Of a stretch of 64,000 bases of DNA, positions 63,400 to 64,000 are shown piece by piece. The notes beneath the pieces are model-generated. The model was not told the origin of the DNA and made no database searches. It worked only from the letters and a program-made list of their open reading frames with translations. The stretch is from Desulfurobacteriaceae bacterium. GTDB lineage: Bacteria; Aquificota; Aquificia; Desulfurobacteriales; Desulfurobacteriaceae. The position numbers were made by a program, and so were the translations under genes. Where the stretch lies: NCBI GenBank assembly GCA_027051905.1, contig JALUGO010000030.1:1-64000 (forward strand). Reading direction: 5' to 3'. The first letter of the stretch is position 1. The number at the start of each line of letters is the position of its first letter.

Positions 63400-63999
63400 G
63401 TGAAGGTAGGCGTTTACCTCTACAACAGGATCCTTTCGGAAGGCTTGAGTCAGCTCCTCAGCACAGTTGAGGAAGTTGAGGTTGTTTCCGTTGACGAATG
63501 TTCACTCCTCTTTGTTGACAAACCGGTTGTTGCAACCGACGATGTAGAGGAGGCCTTTAAAAGAGGGATAAAGGTTCTTCTGGTAGATACGGGACTTTCG
63601 GAGGAAGAAACAGTTTTCCTGGTTAAGAACTTCCCTATTTCCGGAATTGTTTACCCGGAGATGGAAGTAAGCCTGCTGAAAAAGTGTATTGAGAGGGTAA
63701 TTTTAGGAGAGAGCTGGTTTAAGAGGGAGTTTCTCTCCGTTATCTCAAGGAGAAGGGAAACCCTCCACATATCCCAGCTTACAGAGAAGGAGAAGCAGAT
63801 TATCGACCTTTTACTACAGGGTAAGACAAACAAGGAGATAGGAAAAGAGCTGGGGCTTGCCGAGCAGACCATTAAATACTACCTGAACCAGCTTTTTAAG
63901 AAGACGGGCTGTTCAAACAGAACTGCCCTTATAAGTTTCCTCTCGAAAGTCCATACCCTCATTAAAGGCCAAGAACAGAAATTAGAAACCACTCCATAA
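63400..63999 (+). CDS. LuxR/NarL-type transcription regulator with degenerate receiver
   Basis: A protein of 199 residues if started at GTG 63400, eight bases after GGGAGAGG (TTG 63373 and 63394 are also in frame). The C-terminal 65 residues form a LuxR-type helix-turn-helix: LTEKEKQIIDLLLQGKTNKE, IGKELGLAEQTIKYYLNQLF. The first 120 residues resemble a receiver in length and strand order (VKVGVYLYNRILSEGLSQLL) but the usual acidic pocket and phosphate-accepting Asp are not evident, so it may respond to something other than phosphorylation. TGGTAGAAT at 63365 may be its -10. Confidence 0.8.
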   Translation: MKVGVYLYNRILSEGLSQLLSTVEEVEVVSVDECSLLFVDKPVVATDDVEEAFKRGIKVLLVDTGLSEEETVFLVKNFPISGIVYPEMEVSLLKKCIERVILGESWFKREFLSVISRRRETLHISQLTEKEKQIIDLLLQGKTNKEIGKELGLAEQTIKYYLNQLFKKTGCSNRTALISFLSKVHTLIKGQEQKLETTP

Positions 64000-64000
64000 C

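Overview
The window reads like the chromosome of a strictly anaerobic, thermophilic, Gram-negative bacterium of the Aquificota, closest in flavour to the Desulfurobacteriaceae (Thermovibrio/Desulfurobacterium type). This is inference. It rests on Lys/Glu-rich short proteins with densely overlapping genes, a class III (oxygen-sensitive) ribonucleotide reductase, molybdopterin genes, a large multiheme c-type cytochrome, outer-membrane porins, a heptosyltransferase, and all tRNAs carrying an encoded CCA.

Region by region. (1) 1-9430 looks like an accessory or defence-type region. It holds an A+T-rich minus-strand cluster of two dynamin-like GTPases around a small membrane protein, preceded by an M48 protease. 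Next come a BrnT-type toxin-antitoxin pair and a plus-strand three-gene unit: a DUF6884-like protein, a UvrD-type helicase fused to an Fe-S RecB-like nuclease, and a DpdA-type DNA guanine transglycosylase. (2) 9377-20049 is mostly minus-strand housekeeping: a ferritin-like/VIT metal transporter, tlyA, rseP, holA, a NapG-like ferredoxin, a DedA-type protein, surE, hemW and a TPR protein. It also carries a frameshifted WYL-type regulator and small zinc-ribbon proteins. (3) 20116-24677 has a DNA-glycosylase-like protein, a pseudopilin, argF and an EAL protein with a possible globin sensor. (4) 24743-33335 has valS, tRNA-Arg(ACG), tadA, tRNA-Ser(CGA), recA, pilT, recX and alaS. (5) 33390-39069 is an octaheme cytochrome gene interrupted by one in-frame TGA followed by a SECIS-like hairpin, then a SurA-like lipoprotein. 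(6) 39066-45325 is a minus-strand information-processing block: pfkB-type kinase, ylxR-ylxQ fusion, nusA, rimP, smpB, rpsA, ispH, plsC. (7) 45459-52360 has nrdG and an NrdD split into two overlapping genes, a Csd6/Csd4-like peptidoglycan-trimming pair, moeA and mobB. (8) 52444-57330 has two porins around tRNA-Leu(TAA) and tRNA-Phe, an intact MNT/HepT module, a decayed second copy of it, and tRNA-Leu(GAG). (9) 57332-64000 has a K+ channel, RusA, an FAD protein, DUF475, a heptosyltransferase, rubredoxin, DUF503 and a LuxR-type regulator.

Most notable: the candidate selenocysteine codon in the octaheme cytochrome; the octameric palindrome GGAGCTCC, found 37 times by eye in all reading frames and between genes (chance expectation about one), a HIP1-like iterated palindrome absent from the A+T-rich dynamin cluster; the DUF6884/helicase-nuclease/DpdA unit; the dynamin pair; and the split NrdD. 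All counts and pairings were made by eye.
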